Shown here: one piece after another, positions 12,481 to 24,689 of the stretch | Position numbering within the stretch: position 1 is the first letter of the stretch | Layout: each line of letters starts with the position of its first letter | DNA from: Eutreptiella sp. 'Long Island Sound 2002' | Taxonomy: Eukaryota > Euglenozoa > Euglenophyceae > Eutreptiales > Eutreptiaceae | Direction: 5' to 3' | NCBI GenBank assembly: GCA_964036045.1 | Contig: OZ038379.1 | Coordinates: 185,962,495-186,026,494 of the forward strand | Length of the DNA: 64,000 nt | Position numbers and translations under genes: made by a program | The notes under the pieces: generated by a model | Seen by the model: the letters and a program-made list of their open reading frames with translations, nothing else | The model's database searches: none | Told to the model about the DNA's origin: nothing

Positions 12481-15400
12481 TGACTAAAATGGCCATAATT
12501 CGATTTAGGGGCTCCTAAACGCGCGGCACTTTTGACCATCGGATGCGGAATTTCTTGCTATTCGTTTTTGTCTGTGGCAACATTTGCTGAAAATGCACGT
12601 AGCCCCGGGAAATTGCGATTTATTGCCATTTTGGGTGTTTTTCGGCTTGAAACGGCCGTGGCCAGGCGGGTGACTAAAATGGCCATAACTCGATTTAGGG
12701 GCTCCAAAACGCGCGGCACTTTTGACCATCGGATGCGGAATTTCTTGCTATTCGTTTTTGTCTCTCGCAACATTTGCTGAAAATGCACGTAGCCCTGGGA
12801 AATCGCTATTTATTGCCATTTTGGGTGTTTTTCAGCTTGAAACGGCCGTGGCCAGGCGGGTGACTAAAATGGCCATAACTCGATTTAGGGTCTCCAAAAC
12901 GCGCGGCACTTTTGACCATTGGATGCGGAATTTCTTGCTATTCGATTTTGTCTCTCGCAACATTTGCTGAAAATGCACGTAGCCCCGGGAAATTGCGATT
13001 TATTGCCATTTTGGGTGTTTTTCAGCTTGAAACGGCCGTGGCCAGGCGGGTGACTAAAATGGCCATAACTCGATTTTAGGGTCTCCAAAACGCGCGGCAC
13101 TTTTGACCATCGGATGCGGAATTTCTTGCTATTCGTTTTTGTCTCTCGCAACATTTGCTGAAAATGCACGTAGCCCCGGGAAATTGCGATTTATTGCCAT
13201 TTTGGGTGTTTTTCGGCTTGAAACGGCCGTGGCCAGCCGGGTGACTAAAATGGCCATAACTCGATTTTAGGGTCTCCAAAACGCGCGGCACTTTTGACCA
13301 TTGGATGCGGAATTGCTTGCTCTTTTTTTTTCTCTCCTGCAACATTTGCTGAAAATGCACGTAGCCCCGGGAAATCGCGATTTATTGCCATTTTGGGTGT
13401 TTTTCGGCTTGAAACGGCCGTGGCCAGGCGGGTGACTAAAATGGCCATAACTCGATTTAGGGGCTCCAAAACGCGCGGCACTTTTGACCATCGGATGCGG
13501 AATTTCTCCCTATTCGTTTTTGTCTGTCGCAACATTTGCTGAAAATGCACGTAGGCCCGGGAAATCGCGATTTATTGCCATTTTGGGTGTTTTTCGGCTT
13601 GAAACGGCCCTGGCCAGGCGGGTGACTAAAATGGCCATAACTCGATTTAGGGGCTCCAAAACGCGCGGCACTTTTGACCATCGGATGCGGAATTTCCTGC
13701 TATTCGTTTTCGTCTCTCGCAACATTTGCTGAAAATGCACATAGCCCCGGGAAATCGCTATTTATTGCCATTTCGGGTGTTTTTCAGCTTGAAACGGCCC
13801 TGGCCAGGCGGGTGACTAAAATGGCCATAACTCGATTTTAGGGTCTCCAAAACGCGCGGCACTTTTGACCATCGGATGCGGAATTTCTTGCTATTCGTTT
13901 TTGTCTCTCGCAACATTTGCTGAAAATGCACGTAGCCCCGGGAAATTGCGATTTATTGCCATTTTGGGTGTTTTTCGGCTTGAAACGGCCGTGGCCAGCC
14001 GGGTGACTAAAATGGCCATAACTCGATTTTAGGGTCTCCAAAACGCGCGGCACTTTTGACCATCGGATGCGGAATTTCTTGCTATTCGTTTTTGTCTCTC
14101 GCAACATTTGCTGAAAATGCACGTAGCCCCGGGAAATTGCGATTTATTGCCATTTTGGGTGTTTTTCGGCTGGAAACGGCCGTGGCCAGGCGGGTGACTA
14201 AAATGGCCATAACTCGAATTTAGGGGCTCCAAAACGCGCGGCACTTTTGACCATCGGATGCGGACTTTCTCCCTATTCGTTTTTGTCTCTCGCAACATTT
14301 GCTGAAAATGCACGTAGCCCCGGGAAATCGCGATTTATTGCCATTTTGGGTGTTTTTCAGCTTGAAACGGCCGTGGCCAGGCGGGTGACTAAAATGGCCA
14401 TAACTCGATTTTAGGGTCTCCAAAACGCGCGGCACTTTTGACCATTGGATGCGGAATTTCTTGCTCTTCTTTTTTATCTCTCGCAACATTTGCTGAAAAT
14501 GCACGTAGCCCCGGAAAATTGCAATTTATTGCCATTTTGGGTGTTTTTTGGCTCGAAAACTTGCCCCAGCCGTGACCAGGCGGGTGACTAAAATGGCCAT
14601 AACTTGATTTAGGGGCTCCAAAACGCGCGGCACTTTTGACCATCGGATGCGGAATTTCTTGCTATTCGTTTTTGTCTCTCGCAACATTTGCTGAAAATGC
14701 ACGTAGCCCCGGGAAATTGCGATTTATTGCCATTTTGGGTGTTTTTCGGCTTGAAACGGCCCTGGCCAGGCGGGTGACTAAAATGGCCATAACTCGATTT
14801 AGGGGCTCCAAAACGCGCGGCACTTTTGACCATCGGATGCGGAATTTCCTGCTATTCGTTTTCGTCTCTCGCAACATTTGCTGAAAATGCACATAGCCCC
14901 GGGAAATCGCTATTTATTGCCATTTTGGGTGTTTTTCAGCTTGAAACGGCCGTGGCCAGGCGGGTGACTAAAATGGCCATAACTCGATTTTAGGGTCTCC
15001 AAAACGCGCGGCACTTTTGATCATCAGATACGGAATTTCTTGCCATTCGTTTTTGTCTCTCGCAACATTTGCTGAAAATGCACGTAGCCCCGGGAAATTG
15101 CGATTTATTGCCATTTTGGGTGTTTTTCGGCTTGAAACGGCCGTGGCCAGGCGGGTGACTAAAATGGCCATAACTCGATTTAGGGTCTCCAAAACGCGCG
15201 GCACTTTTGACCATTGGATGCGGAATTTCTTGCTATTCGTTTTTGTCTCTCGCAACATTTGCTGAAAATGCACGTAGCCCCGGGAAATTGCGATTTATTG
15301 CCATTTTGGGTGTTTTTCAGCTTGAAACGGCCGTGGCCAGGCGGGTGACTAAAATGGCCATAACTCGATTTAGGGTCTCCAAAACGCGCGGCACTTTTGA

Positions 15401-18400
15401 CCATTGGATGCGGAATTTCTTGCTATTCGTTTTTGTCTCTCGCAACATTTGCTGAAAATGCACGTAGCCCCGGGAAATTGCGATTTATTGCCATTTTGGG
15501 TGTTGTTTGGCTCGAAAACTTGCCCCAGCCGTGGCCAGGCGGGTGACTAAAATGGCCATAATTCGATTTAGGGGCTCCTAAACGCGCGGCACTTTTGACC
15601 ATCGGATGCGGAATTTCTTGCTATTCTTTTTTGTCTGTGGCAACATTTGCTGAAAATGCACGTAGCCCCGGGAAATTGCGATTTTTTGCCATTTTGGGTG
15701 TTTTTCGGCTTCAAACGGCCGTGGCCAGGCGGGTTACTAAAATGGCCATAACTCGATTTAGGGTCTCCAAAACGCGCGGCACTTTTGACCATTGGATGCG
15801 GAATTTCTTGCTATTCGTTTTTGTCTCTCGCAACATTTGCTGAAAATGCACGTAGCCCCGGGAAATCGCTATTTATTGCCATTTTGGGTGTTTTTCAGCT
15901 TGAAACGGCCGTGGCCAGGCGGGTGACTAAAATGGCCATAACTCGATTTAGGGTCTCCAAAACGCGCGGCACTTTTGACCATTGGATGCGGAATTTCTTG
16001 CTATTCGTTTTTGTCTCTCGCAACATTTGCTGAAAATGCACGTAGCCCCGGAAAATTGCGATTTATTGCCATTTTGGGTGTTTTTTGGCTCGAAAACTTG
16101 CCCCAGCCGTGACCAGGCGGGTGACTAAAATGGCCATAACCCGGTTTAGGGGCTCCAAAACGCGCGGCACTTTTGACCATCGGATGCGGAATTTCTTGCT
16201 ATTCGTTTTTGTCTCTCGCAACATTTGCTGAGAATGCACGTAGCCCCGGGAAATTGCGATTTATTGCCATTTTGGGTGTTTTTCGGCTTGAAACGGCCCT
16301 GGCCAGGCGGGTGACTAAAATGGCCATAACTCGATTTAGGGGCTCCAAAACGCGCGGCACTTTTGACCATCGGATGCGGAATTTCCTGCTATTCGTTTTC
16401 GTCTCTCGCAACATTTGCTGAAAATGCACATAGCCCCGGGAAATCGCTATTTATTGCCATTTTGGGTGTTTTTCAGCTTGAAACGGCCGTGGCCAGGCGG
16501 GTGACTAAAATGGCCATAACTCGATTTTAGGGTCTCCAAAACGCGCGGCACTTTTGACCATCGGATGCGGAATTTCTTGCTATTCGTTTTTGTCTCTCGC
16601 AACATTTGCTGAAAATGCACGTAGCCCCGGGAAATTGCGATTTATTGCCATTTTGGGTGTTTTTCGGCTGGAAACGGCCGTGGCCAGCCGGGTGACTAAA
16701 ATGGCCATAACTCGATTTTAGGGACCCCAAAACGCGCGGCACTTTTGACCATCGGATGCGGAATTTCTTGCTATTCGTTTTTGTCTCTCGCAACATTTGC
16801 TGAAAGTGCACGTAGCCCCGGGAAATTGCGATTTATTGCCATTTTGGGTGTTTTTCGGCTGGAAACGGCCGTGGCCAGGCGGGTGACTAAAATGGCCATA
16901 ACTCGATTTTAGGGTCTCCAAAACGCGCGGCACTTTTGACCATCGGATGCGGACTTTCTCCCTATTCGTTTTTGTCTGTCGCAACATTTGCTGAAAATGC
17001 ACGTAGCCCCGGGAAATCGCGATTTATTGCCATTTTGGGTGTTTTTCAGCTTGAAACGGCCGTGGCCAGGCGGGTGACTAAAATGGCCATAACTCGATTT
17101 TAGGGTCTCCAAAACGCGCGGCACTTTTGACCATTGGATGCGGAATTTCTTGCTCTTCTTTTTTATCTCTCGCAACATTTGCTGAAAATGCACATAGCCC
17201 CGGAAAATTGCAATTTATTGCCATTTTGGGTGTTTTTTGGCTCGAAAACTTGCCCCAGCCGTGACCAGGCGGGTGACTAAAATGGCCATAACTTGATTTA
17301 GGGGCTCCAAAACGCGCGGCACTTTTGACCATCGGATGCGGAATTTCTTGCTATTCGTTTTTGTCTCTCGCAACATTTGCTGACAATGCACGTAGCCCCG
17401 GGAAATCGCTATTTATTGCCATTTTGGGTGTTTTTCAGCTTGAAACGGCCGTGGCCAGGCGGGTGACTAAAATGGCCATAACTCGATTTTAGGGTCTCCA
17501 AAACGCGCGGCACTTTTGATCATCAGATACGGAATTTCTTGCCATTCGTTTTTATCTCTCGCAACATTTGCTGAAAATGCACGTAGCCCCGGGAAATTGC
17601 GATTTATTGCCATTTTGGGTGTTGTTTGGCTCGAAAACTTGCCCCAGCCGTGGCCAGGCGGGTGACTAAAATGGCCATAATTCGATTTAGGGGCTCCTAA
17701 ACGCGCGGCACTTTTGACCATCGGATGCGGAATTTCTTGCTATTCGTTTTTGTCTGTGGCAACATTTGCTGAAAGTGCACGTAGCCCCGGGAAATTGCGA
17801 TTTTTTGCCATTTTGGGTGTTTTTCGGCTTCAAACGGCCGTGGCCAGGCGGGTGACTAAAATGGCCATAACTCGATTTAGGGTCTCCAAAACGCGCGGCA
17901 CTTTTGACCATTGGATGCGGAATTTCTTGCTATTCGTTTTTGTCTCTCGCAACATTTGCTGAAAATGCACGTAGCCCCGGGAAATCGCTATTTATTGCCA
18001 TTTTGGGTGTTTTTCAGCTTGAAACGGCCGTGGCCAGGCGGGTGACTAAAATGGCCATAACTCGATTTAGGGTCTCCAAAACGCGCGGCACTTTTGACCA
18101 TTGGATGCGGAATTTCTTGCTATTCGTTTTTGTCTCTCGCAACATTTGCTGAAAATGCACGTAGCCCGGGGAAATCGCGATTTATTGCCATTTTGGGTGT
18201 TTTTCAGCTTGAAACGGCCGTGGCCAGGCGGGTGACTAAAATGGCCATAACTCGATTTAGGGTCTCCAAAACGCGCAGCACTTTTGACCATTGGATGCGG
18301 AATTTCTTGCTATTCGTTTTTGTCTCTCGCAACATTTGCTGAAAATGCACGTAGCCCCGGGAAATTGCGATTTATTGCCATTTTGGGTGTTTTTCAGCTT

Positions 18401-20560
18401 GAAACGGCCCTGGCCAGGCGGGTGACTAAAATGGCCATAACTCGATTTAGGGGCTCCAAAACGCGCGGCACTTTTGACCATCGGATGCGGAATTTCCTGC
18501 TATTCGTTTTCGTCTCTCGCAACATTTGCTGAAAATGCACATAGCCCCGGGAAATCGCTATTTATTGCCATTTTGGGTGTTTTTCAGCTTGAAACGGCCG
18601 TGGCCAGGCGGGTGACTAAAATGGCCATAACTCGATTTTAGGGTCTCCAAAACGCGCGGCACTTTTGATCATCAGATACGGAATTTCTTGCCATTCGTTT
18701 TTGTCTCTCGCAACATTTGCTGAAAATGCACGTAGCCCCGGGAAATTGCGATTTATTGCCATTTTGGGTGTTTTTCAGCTTGAAACGGCCGTGGCCAGGC
18801 GGGTGACTAAAATGGCCATAACTCGATTTTAGGGTCTCCAAAACGCGCGGCACTTTTGACCATTGGATGCGGAATTTCTTGCTCTTCTTTTTTATCTCTC
18901 GCAACATTTGCTGAAAATGCACGTAGCCCCGGGAAATTGCGATTTATTGCCATTTTGGGTGTTGTTTGGCTCGAAAACTTGCCCCAGCCGTGGCCAGGCG
19001 GGTGACTGAAATGGCCATAATTCGATTTAGGGGCTCCTAAACGCGCGGCACTTTTGACCATCGGATGCGGAATTTCTTGCTATTCGTTTTTGTCTGTGGC
19101 AACATTTGCTGAAAATGCACGTAGCCCCGGGAAATCGCTATTTATTGCCATTTTGGGTGTTTTTCGGCTTCAAACGGCCGTGGCCAGGCGGGTGACTAAA
19201 ATGGCCATAACTCGATTTAGGGTCTCCAAAACGCGCGGCACTTTTGACCATTGGATGCGGAATTTCTTGCTATTCGTTTTTGTCTCTCGCAACATTTGCT
19301 GAAAATGCACGTAGCCCCGGGAAATCGCGATTTATTGCCATTTTGGGTGTTTTTCAGCTTGAAACGGCCCTGGCCAGGCGGGTGACTAAAATGGCCATAA
19401 CTCGATTTAGGGTCTCCAAAACGCGCGGCACTTTTGACCATTGGATGCGGAATTTCTTGCTATTCGTTTTTGTCTCTCGCAACATTTGCTGAAAATGCAC
19501 GTAGCCCCGGGAAATCGCGATTTATTGCCATTTTGGGTGTTTTTCAGCTTGAAACGGCCGTGGCCAGGCGGGTGACTAAAATGGCCATAACTCGATTTTC
19601 GGGTCTCCAAAACGCGCGGCACTTTTGACCATTGGATGCGGAATTTCTTGCTCTTCTTTTTTATCTCTCGCAACATTTGCTGAAAATGCACGTAGTCCCG
19701 GGAAATTGCGATTTATTGCCATTTTGGGTGTTTTTTTTGGCTCGAAAACTTGCCCCAGCCGTGGCCAGGCGGGTGACTAAAATGGCCATAACTCGATTTT
19801 AGGGTCTCCAAAACGCGCGGCACTTTTGACCATCGGATGCGGAATTTCTTGCTATTCGTTTTTGTCTCTCGCAACATTTGCTGAAAATGCACGTAGCCCC
19901 GGGAAATTGCGATTTATTGCCATTTTGGGTGTTTTTCGGCTTGAAACGGCCGTGACCAGGCGGGTGACTAAAATCGCCATAACTCGATTTTAGGGGCTCC
20001 AAAACGCGCGGCACTTTTGACCATTGGATGCGGAGTTTCTTGCTCTTCTTTTTTATCTCTCGCAACATTTGCTGAAAATGCACGTAGCCCCGGGAAATTG
20101 CGATTTATTGCCATTTTGGGTGTTGTTTGGCTCGAAAACTTGCCCCAGCCGTGGCCAGGTGGGTGACTAAAATGGCCATAATTCGATTTAGGGGCTCCTA
20201 AACGCGCGGCACTTTTGACCATCGGATGCGGAATTTCTTGCTATTCGTTTTTGTCTGTGGTAACATTTGCTGAAAATGCACGTAGCCCCGGGAAATTGCG
20301 ATTTATTGCCATTTTGGGTGTTTTTCGGCTTGAAACGGCCGTGGCCAGGCGGGTGACTAAAATGGCCATAACTCGATTTAGGGGCTCCAAAACGCGCGGC
20401 ACTCTTGACCATCGGATGCGGAATTTCTTGCTATTCGTTTTTGTCTCTCGCAACATTTGCTGAAAATGCACGTAGCCCCGGGAAATCGCTATTTATTGCC
20501 ATTTTGGGTGTTCCTCGGCTTGAAACGGCCGTGGCCAGGCGGGTGACTAAAATGGCCATA

Positions 20561-21355
20561 CAAAAGTGCCGCGCGTTTTGGAGACCCTAAAATCGAGTTA
20601 TGGCCATTTTAGTGACCCGCCTGGCCACGGCCGTTTCAAGCCGAAAAACACCCAAATTGTCAATAAATCGCGATTTCCCAGGGCTACGTGCATTTTCAGC
20701 AAATGTTGCGAGAGACAAAAATGAAGAGCAAGAAATTCCGCATCCAATGGTCAAAAGTGCCGCGCGTTTTGGAGCCCCTAAATCAAGTTATGGCCATTTT
20801 AGTCACCCGGCTGGCCACGGCCGTTTGAAGCCGAAAAACACCCAAAATGGCAATAAATCGCAATGTCCCAGGGCTACGTGCATTTTCAGCAAATGTTGCG
20901 AGAGACAAAAACGAAGAGCAAGAAATTCCGCATCCGATGGTCAAAAGTGCCGCGCGTTTTGGAGCCCCTAAAATGAGAGTTATGGCCATTCTAGTCACCC
21001 GCCTGGCCACGGCCGTTTGAAGCCGAAAAACACCCAAAATGGCAATAAATAGCGATTTCCCGGGGCTACGTGCATTTTCAGCAAATGTTGCGAGAGACAA
21101 AAACGAAGAGCAAGAAATTCCGCATCCGATGGTCAAAAGTGCCGCGCGTTTTGGAGCCCCTAAAATCGAGTTATGGCCATTTTAGTCACCCACCTGGCCA
21201 CGGCCGGGGCAAGTTTTCGACCCAAAAAACACCCAAAATGGCAATAAATCGCAATTTCCCGGGACTACGTTCATTTTCAGCAAATGTTGCGAGAGATAAA
21301 AAAGAAGAGCAAGAAATTCCGCATCCAATGGTCAAAAGTGCCGCGCGTTTTGGAG
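20561..21355 (-). repeat. Inverted block of the satellite (about four monomers)
   Basis: At 20561 the sequence switches in mid-monomer from the forward consensus to its reverse complement (CAAAAGTGCCGCGCG). It continues inverted for about 795 bp, then returns to the forward orientation at about 21356. The left junction joins ATGGCCATA to an inverted monomer; the right junction joins TTTTGGA to GTGGTCAGGCGGG. Both breaks fall inside monomers. Confidence 0.9.
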
Positions 21356-21747
21356 TGGTCAGGCGGGTAACTAAAATGGCCATAACTCGATTTTAGGGTC
21401 TCCAAAACGCGCGGCACTTTTGACCATGGGATGCAGAATTTCTTGCTAATCGTTTTTGTCTTCGCAACATTTGCTGAAAATGCACGTAGCCCCGGGAAAT
21501 CGCGATTTATTGCCATTTTGGGTGTTTTTCGGCTTGAAACGGCCCTGGCCAGGCGGGTGACTAAAATGGCCAAAACTCGAGTTTAGGGGCTCCAAAACGC
21601 GCGGCACTTTTGACCATTGGATGCGGAATTTCTTGCTCTTCGTTTTTGTCTCTCGCAACATTTGCTGAAAATGCACGTAGCCCCGGGAAATTGCGATTAA
21701 ATTGCCATTTCGGGTGTTTTTTGGCTCAAAAACTTGCCCCAGCCGTG
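21356..21747 (+). repeat. Last forward satellite monomers before the retrotransposon
   Basis: About two monomers in forward orientation follow the inverted block. The array breaks after CCCCAGCCGTG at about 21747, where unrelated coding-like sequence begins. Several small indels (for example TGTCTTCGCAACA) show more decay here than in the homogenised interior. Confidence 0.9.
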
Positions 21748-21751
21748 AAAT

Positions 21752-22138
21752 TTGACAGATGCCTGGCCCGTAGTCCACCCCCCTTCCTCGGAGGTACGGG
21801 TGCCGAGTGGGTGGACTTGGGGCTTCCCCTCGGCGGAGGACAACCCCTTTCAGCCAATCTCAGTCCCGTCGGCCAGGCCTTCGGATAGTGTGAGTGCGGA
21901 CGGGGGGGGGGCGGCAGCCCCCCTCCTCCGACGTATAGATAGGGTGTGTGTTTGTCCGGAGCTTGTGTCGGAGCTGGCGGGGGCCTACCCTACCTTTTTG
22001 TCCAAGTCGGACCACAAGTGCCTGGTGGTTAGCATAGCACCAGAGGCCCGCCCGGGGGTGGCAACCTGGGAGCGCATCCCCACGTCCTCCCTGTCCGACG
22101 ACACGCTGGTCTCTAACCTTGAGACACGGCTTCGGTCA
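21752..22138 (+). pseudogene. C-terminal fragment of APE-type retrotransposon endonuclease
   Basis: About 129 codons are open from the satellite junction to a TAG at 22139-22141. The fragment contains TDAWPVVHP, matching the L-x-D-x-W-R-x-x-H-P region of LINE endonucleases. It also has RRIDRVCVCPELV and the terminal SDHKCLVV, which carries the conserved Ser-Asp-His of the exonuclease-endonuclease-phosphatase fold. The N-terminal catalytic half is missing, so it cannot nick target DNA. The frame continues past the TAG straight into the linker of the reverse transcriptase, so the stop is either a point mutation or a readthrough site. Confidence 0.75.
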
Positions 22139-22141
22139 TAG

Positions 22142-24081
22142 GTGACCACCAAGCTAGGTTGGTGGGAGGATGCGCATGCGAAAATACGCGAGGTTGCGTG
22201 GCGGTTCGAGAGGACCCACCGCCCGTGCGGTTTTTTGGAGGCAGCGGCCTACCTGCGGTCCTGCACCCGGCAAAGGGTTTCTGCGGAAGCCCGTGAATTT
22301 TTGGGTTACAAGGGGTTTCGCCCAGCCACGGATGACGCAGCCTACCACTACCTGGTGGCGCTGTCTGAACGTGAGCAGCAAGATAGGACGGGCATGCAGG
22401 TACTGGAGTCACTGAGAGAGGCCCTTTCGTCTGATTCGTCCCCGAAGTCCCGCCGGAAGGCGGAAATTAACCGGCTGGTCAGAGAACTGCAGAACCGCCG
22501 TCGCCTCTGCGTGTTGAGAGAGCGTGCGGGGCATCTCCTTACAGACCCCCTGAAGATGGCGAAAGCCCTATCCGGGTACTGGGGTGTTATGACCGACAAT
22601 GGTGTTATGACCGACAATGGTGTCTCCGTCTCCGACTGTAAGGCCTTCCTCCACGGGTTAGGGCTGCCAAGGCAGTGGCGGGGTGTTGCGCCGAAGCTCA
22701 TCCGGACTCTTACAGAGGAGGTGGTGCTCACTGCACTGGAGCGCATGCATGCGACTTCGTCACCAGGGCTCGACGGAGTGTCGGCAGCGGTTTGTCGGCG
22801 CATGCCATCGGTTTTTGTCCCCCAGATGCTGCATATGGTGCGTGCTATGTGCTCTTCCGGTGTGGTTCCTGAGGCGTGGTCCCTGGCTATCATGAACTGC
22901 ATTCCGAAACGCCCAGGTATACCCGAGGTGTCGGCCCTCCGGCCGATTTGCCTACAGAACTCGGTTTTCAGGTGGTTTACTGGTACTCTCCTTCTCCTCC
23001 TGGAAGATTTGATTTCCTTTGTCACGCCCAAGGAACAGAAGTTTTAAAGGGTAGGTCCATGTTTGACCACATTTGGGGCTCCACGGGCGCGTGGGACCAC
23101 TACACTGTGGGGGCCTTCCTCACAGTGGACTTTGCCAAGGCGTATGACAGTGTGCAACACACTTATATGGTTGCTTTTTTGGAGTACCTCGGCGTGGACC
23201 AGGCCCTAATTGCCTTGCTTATCCAGCTTTTTCGTGCACCTTTCATTTTTGCTGTGGGACGAGGGGTGGTGAGGGAGGAAAAGGTCTACCCCCGGTCCGG
23301 CGTCCGGCAGGGTGACCCGCTCTCGCCGGCATTGTTTGTCCTTTTCTGTTCCCCGCTTATCGGTCAGCTACAGGCGGTCTCTCCGCTCCTGGTTGTTCGC
23401 TTATATGCCGATGACCTATTGGTTCATCTGGAGGCTATGCCACGTCCAGCTTTGCGTGTGATGAAAGGGGTCATTGCTGCCTTGGAGAGGTTCAGTGATT
23501 TTTCTGGCTTGAGGCTTAAATTCGATAAGACGAGGTTTTTGTTGAGGGGATTCTGGCCGGACCCGGTTCGCCAGCAAATGGCACAACTGGGCTGCAAGGC
23601 GGTCTCCTCGGCAAGGTACCTGGGTATACAACTGGGGGTGGTCTCCCCGGAAGAGGCCTTTGCACCGGCCCTAGCAAAGGCTTTGGCCCGCGCTAGGTCC
23701 GTGGCTCACTTGGGGTTGGATCTGTTAGAGCGTGTGGAGCTTCTCCAAACATGGATTCTTCCTATTTTTGCTTTTCAGGCCAAGGCGTATTTCCCCACCC
23801 CGTCTGTCTGCTCGTCTTTGCGGTCTGTGTATATGGCGGCACTCAGGCTCAATAGCTGGTCGCTTACCTTACCACTTCTGGAACGTACAAAGCAACAGGG
23901 GGGCATCAGTTTGCCCCAACCCCGTACGTACCTTTTGTGGCAGCATGCCTCGGCTTTTGTGTCCTATGTCCTCGCGCCGGACCGTTTTCGAGGTGCGGTC
24001 GGGGACCACTTTAGGAAGTGGGCGTCGGACCACGGGGTGGCGGTTACGTCGGAACACCTGCCGTGGTTCAGCTGGCGGTAG
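22142..24081 (+). pseudogene. Non-LTR reverse transcriptase with one frameshift
   Basis: The first frame (22142-23044) holds a linker and the RT fingers, with SSPGLDGVSAAVC and a LRPICLQNSVFRW motif that resembles RPIsLlnt-x-x-K. It ends at TAA 23045. From 23041 the next frame continues the domain: GRSMFDHI, VDFAKAYDSV (first catalytic Asp), SGVRQGDPLSPALF (motif B), RLYADDLLVHL (YADD catalytic pair), then thumb-like sequence to TAG at 24079. An indel near 23035-23045 therefore breaks the RT. A short internal duplication (GVMTDNG twice at about 22590-22620) is also visible. All catalytic aspartates remain, so the damage is recent or is an assembly error. Confidence 0.85.
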
Positions 24082-24689
24082 TCCTGATGGCCAGTGCCCC
24101 CTTCCTGGCCTCCTCCGCGAGGGCGTTCTCGCTACTCCGCAAGAGCTTCCCCCCAGCGTTGCCTGCTGATTGCGTTTCCGGCTCCTGGCCGGCTTGGCAC
24201 CCTATGGCCTACCGGGATCAACATGGGCATGTGTATTACTCCCCTTCTCTGGTCCGTAAAGGAGTTTTGAGACTATCTCAACTGAGGTCGCTGGATTCGT
24301 TCCCGCGGTGCCTCCCGCCCACCTGGGTCCCCCGCTACAGTGCTGCGCTGGCCCCCTCTACCACTGCTGGGGAGTTTAACCAGGACTTGGTTCGGGGTTG
24401 GAACACGACGCCTACCCTTCGGGTGTTGATGACCGCGAGTTCGGTGCAGGAGAGGGTGCCAGAGGACACATGGGGGTTCTTCAACGCCTTGCGTCTCCCG
24501 GGTGTGCTTCGGGACTTCCTTCGTGCGGCATTGTGGTGCAAACTCCCGGTTGGCGACCGCATTGCGGCGTGGGTCCCACATGCCAAGTGCTGTGCCCTCT
24601 GTGGGGACGTCGAAACGCATTCACATGCAGTCTCAACGTGCCCGCATCTGGCTGTGGCCTCGGGTTTTTATGTCGCGTCTGCTGCCTAA
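24063..24689 (+). pseudogene. Retrotransposon thumb/linker region with CCHC zinc knuckle
   Basis: This frame picks up where the RT frame stops; the switch lies between about 24060 and 24080. It ends with KCCALCGDVETHSHAVSTC, a Cys-x2-Cys-x7-His-x4-Cys pattern of the kind placed after the RT domain in many LINEs (zf-RVT). The coding sequence then shifts again near 24670 into the RNase H frame. Confidence 0.75.

Larger units (their letters stand above)
1..20560 (+). repeat. Tandem satellite array, about 190-bp monomer
   Basis: The sequence repeats with a period of 189-191 bp; the monomer contains the landmarks GCGCGGCACTTTTGACCA, GCAACATTTGCTGAAAATGC, GTAGCCCCGGGAAAT and ACTAAAATGGCCATAAC. A second monomer type is about 8 bp longer because the segment after the GGGTGTTTTT landmark carries TTGGCTCGAAAACTTGCCCC instead of CGGCTTGAAA. 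At this spacing the array holds roughly 107 monomers. Open frames of 60-190 codons appear on both strands, but they follow the repeat phase, shift with each length variant and carry no recognisable domain, so I do not call them genes. The period is close to a nucleosome repeat, which is common for centromeric or heterochromatic satellites; that role is inferred. The array starts at or before the left edge of the window. Confidence 0.97.

Noticed and set aside
21700-21730. Dinoflagellate spliced-leader relic (TTTTTTGGCTCAAAAACTTG)
   Set aside because: The match is limited to TTTTGGCTCAA, which is part of the long satellite monomer; flanking leader sequence is absent.
1-21747. Regular repeats that could suggest a CRISPR array
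   Set aside because: The units are contiguous monomers of about 190 bp without unique spacers, in a eukaryotic context.
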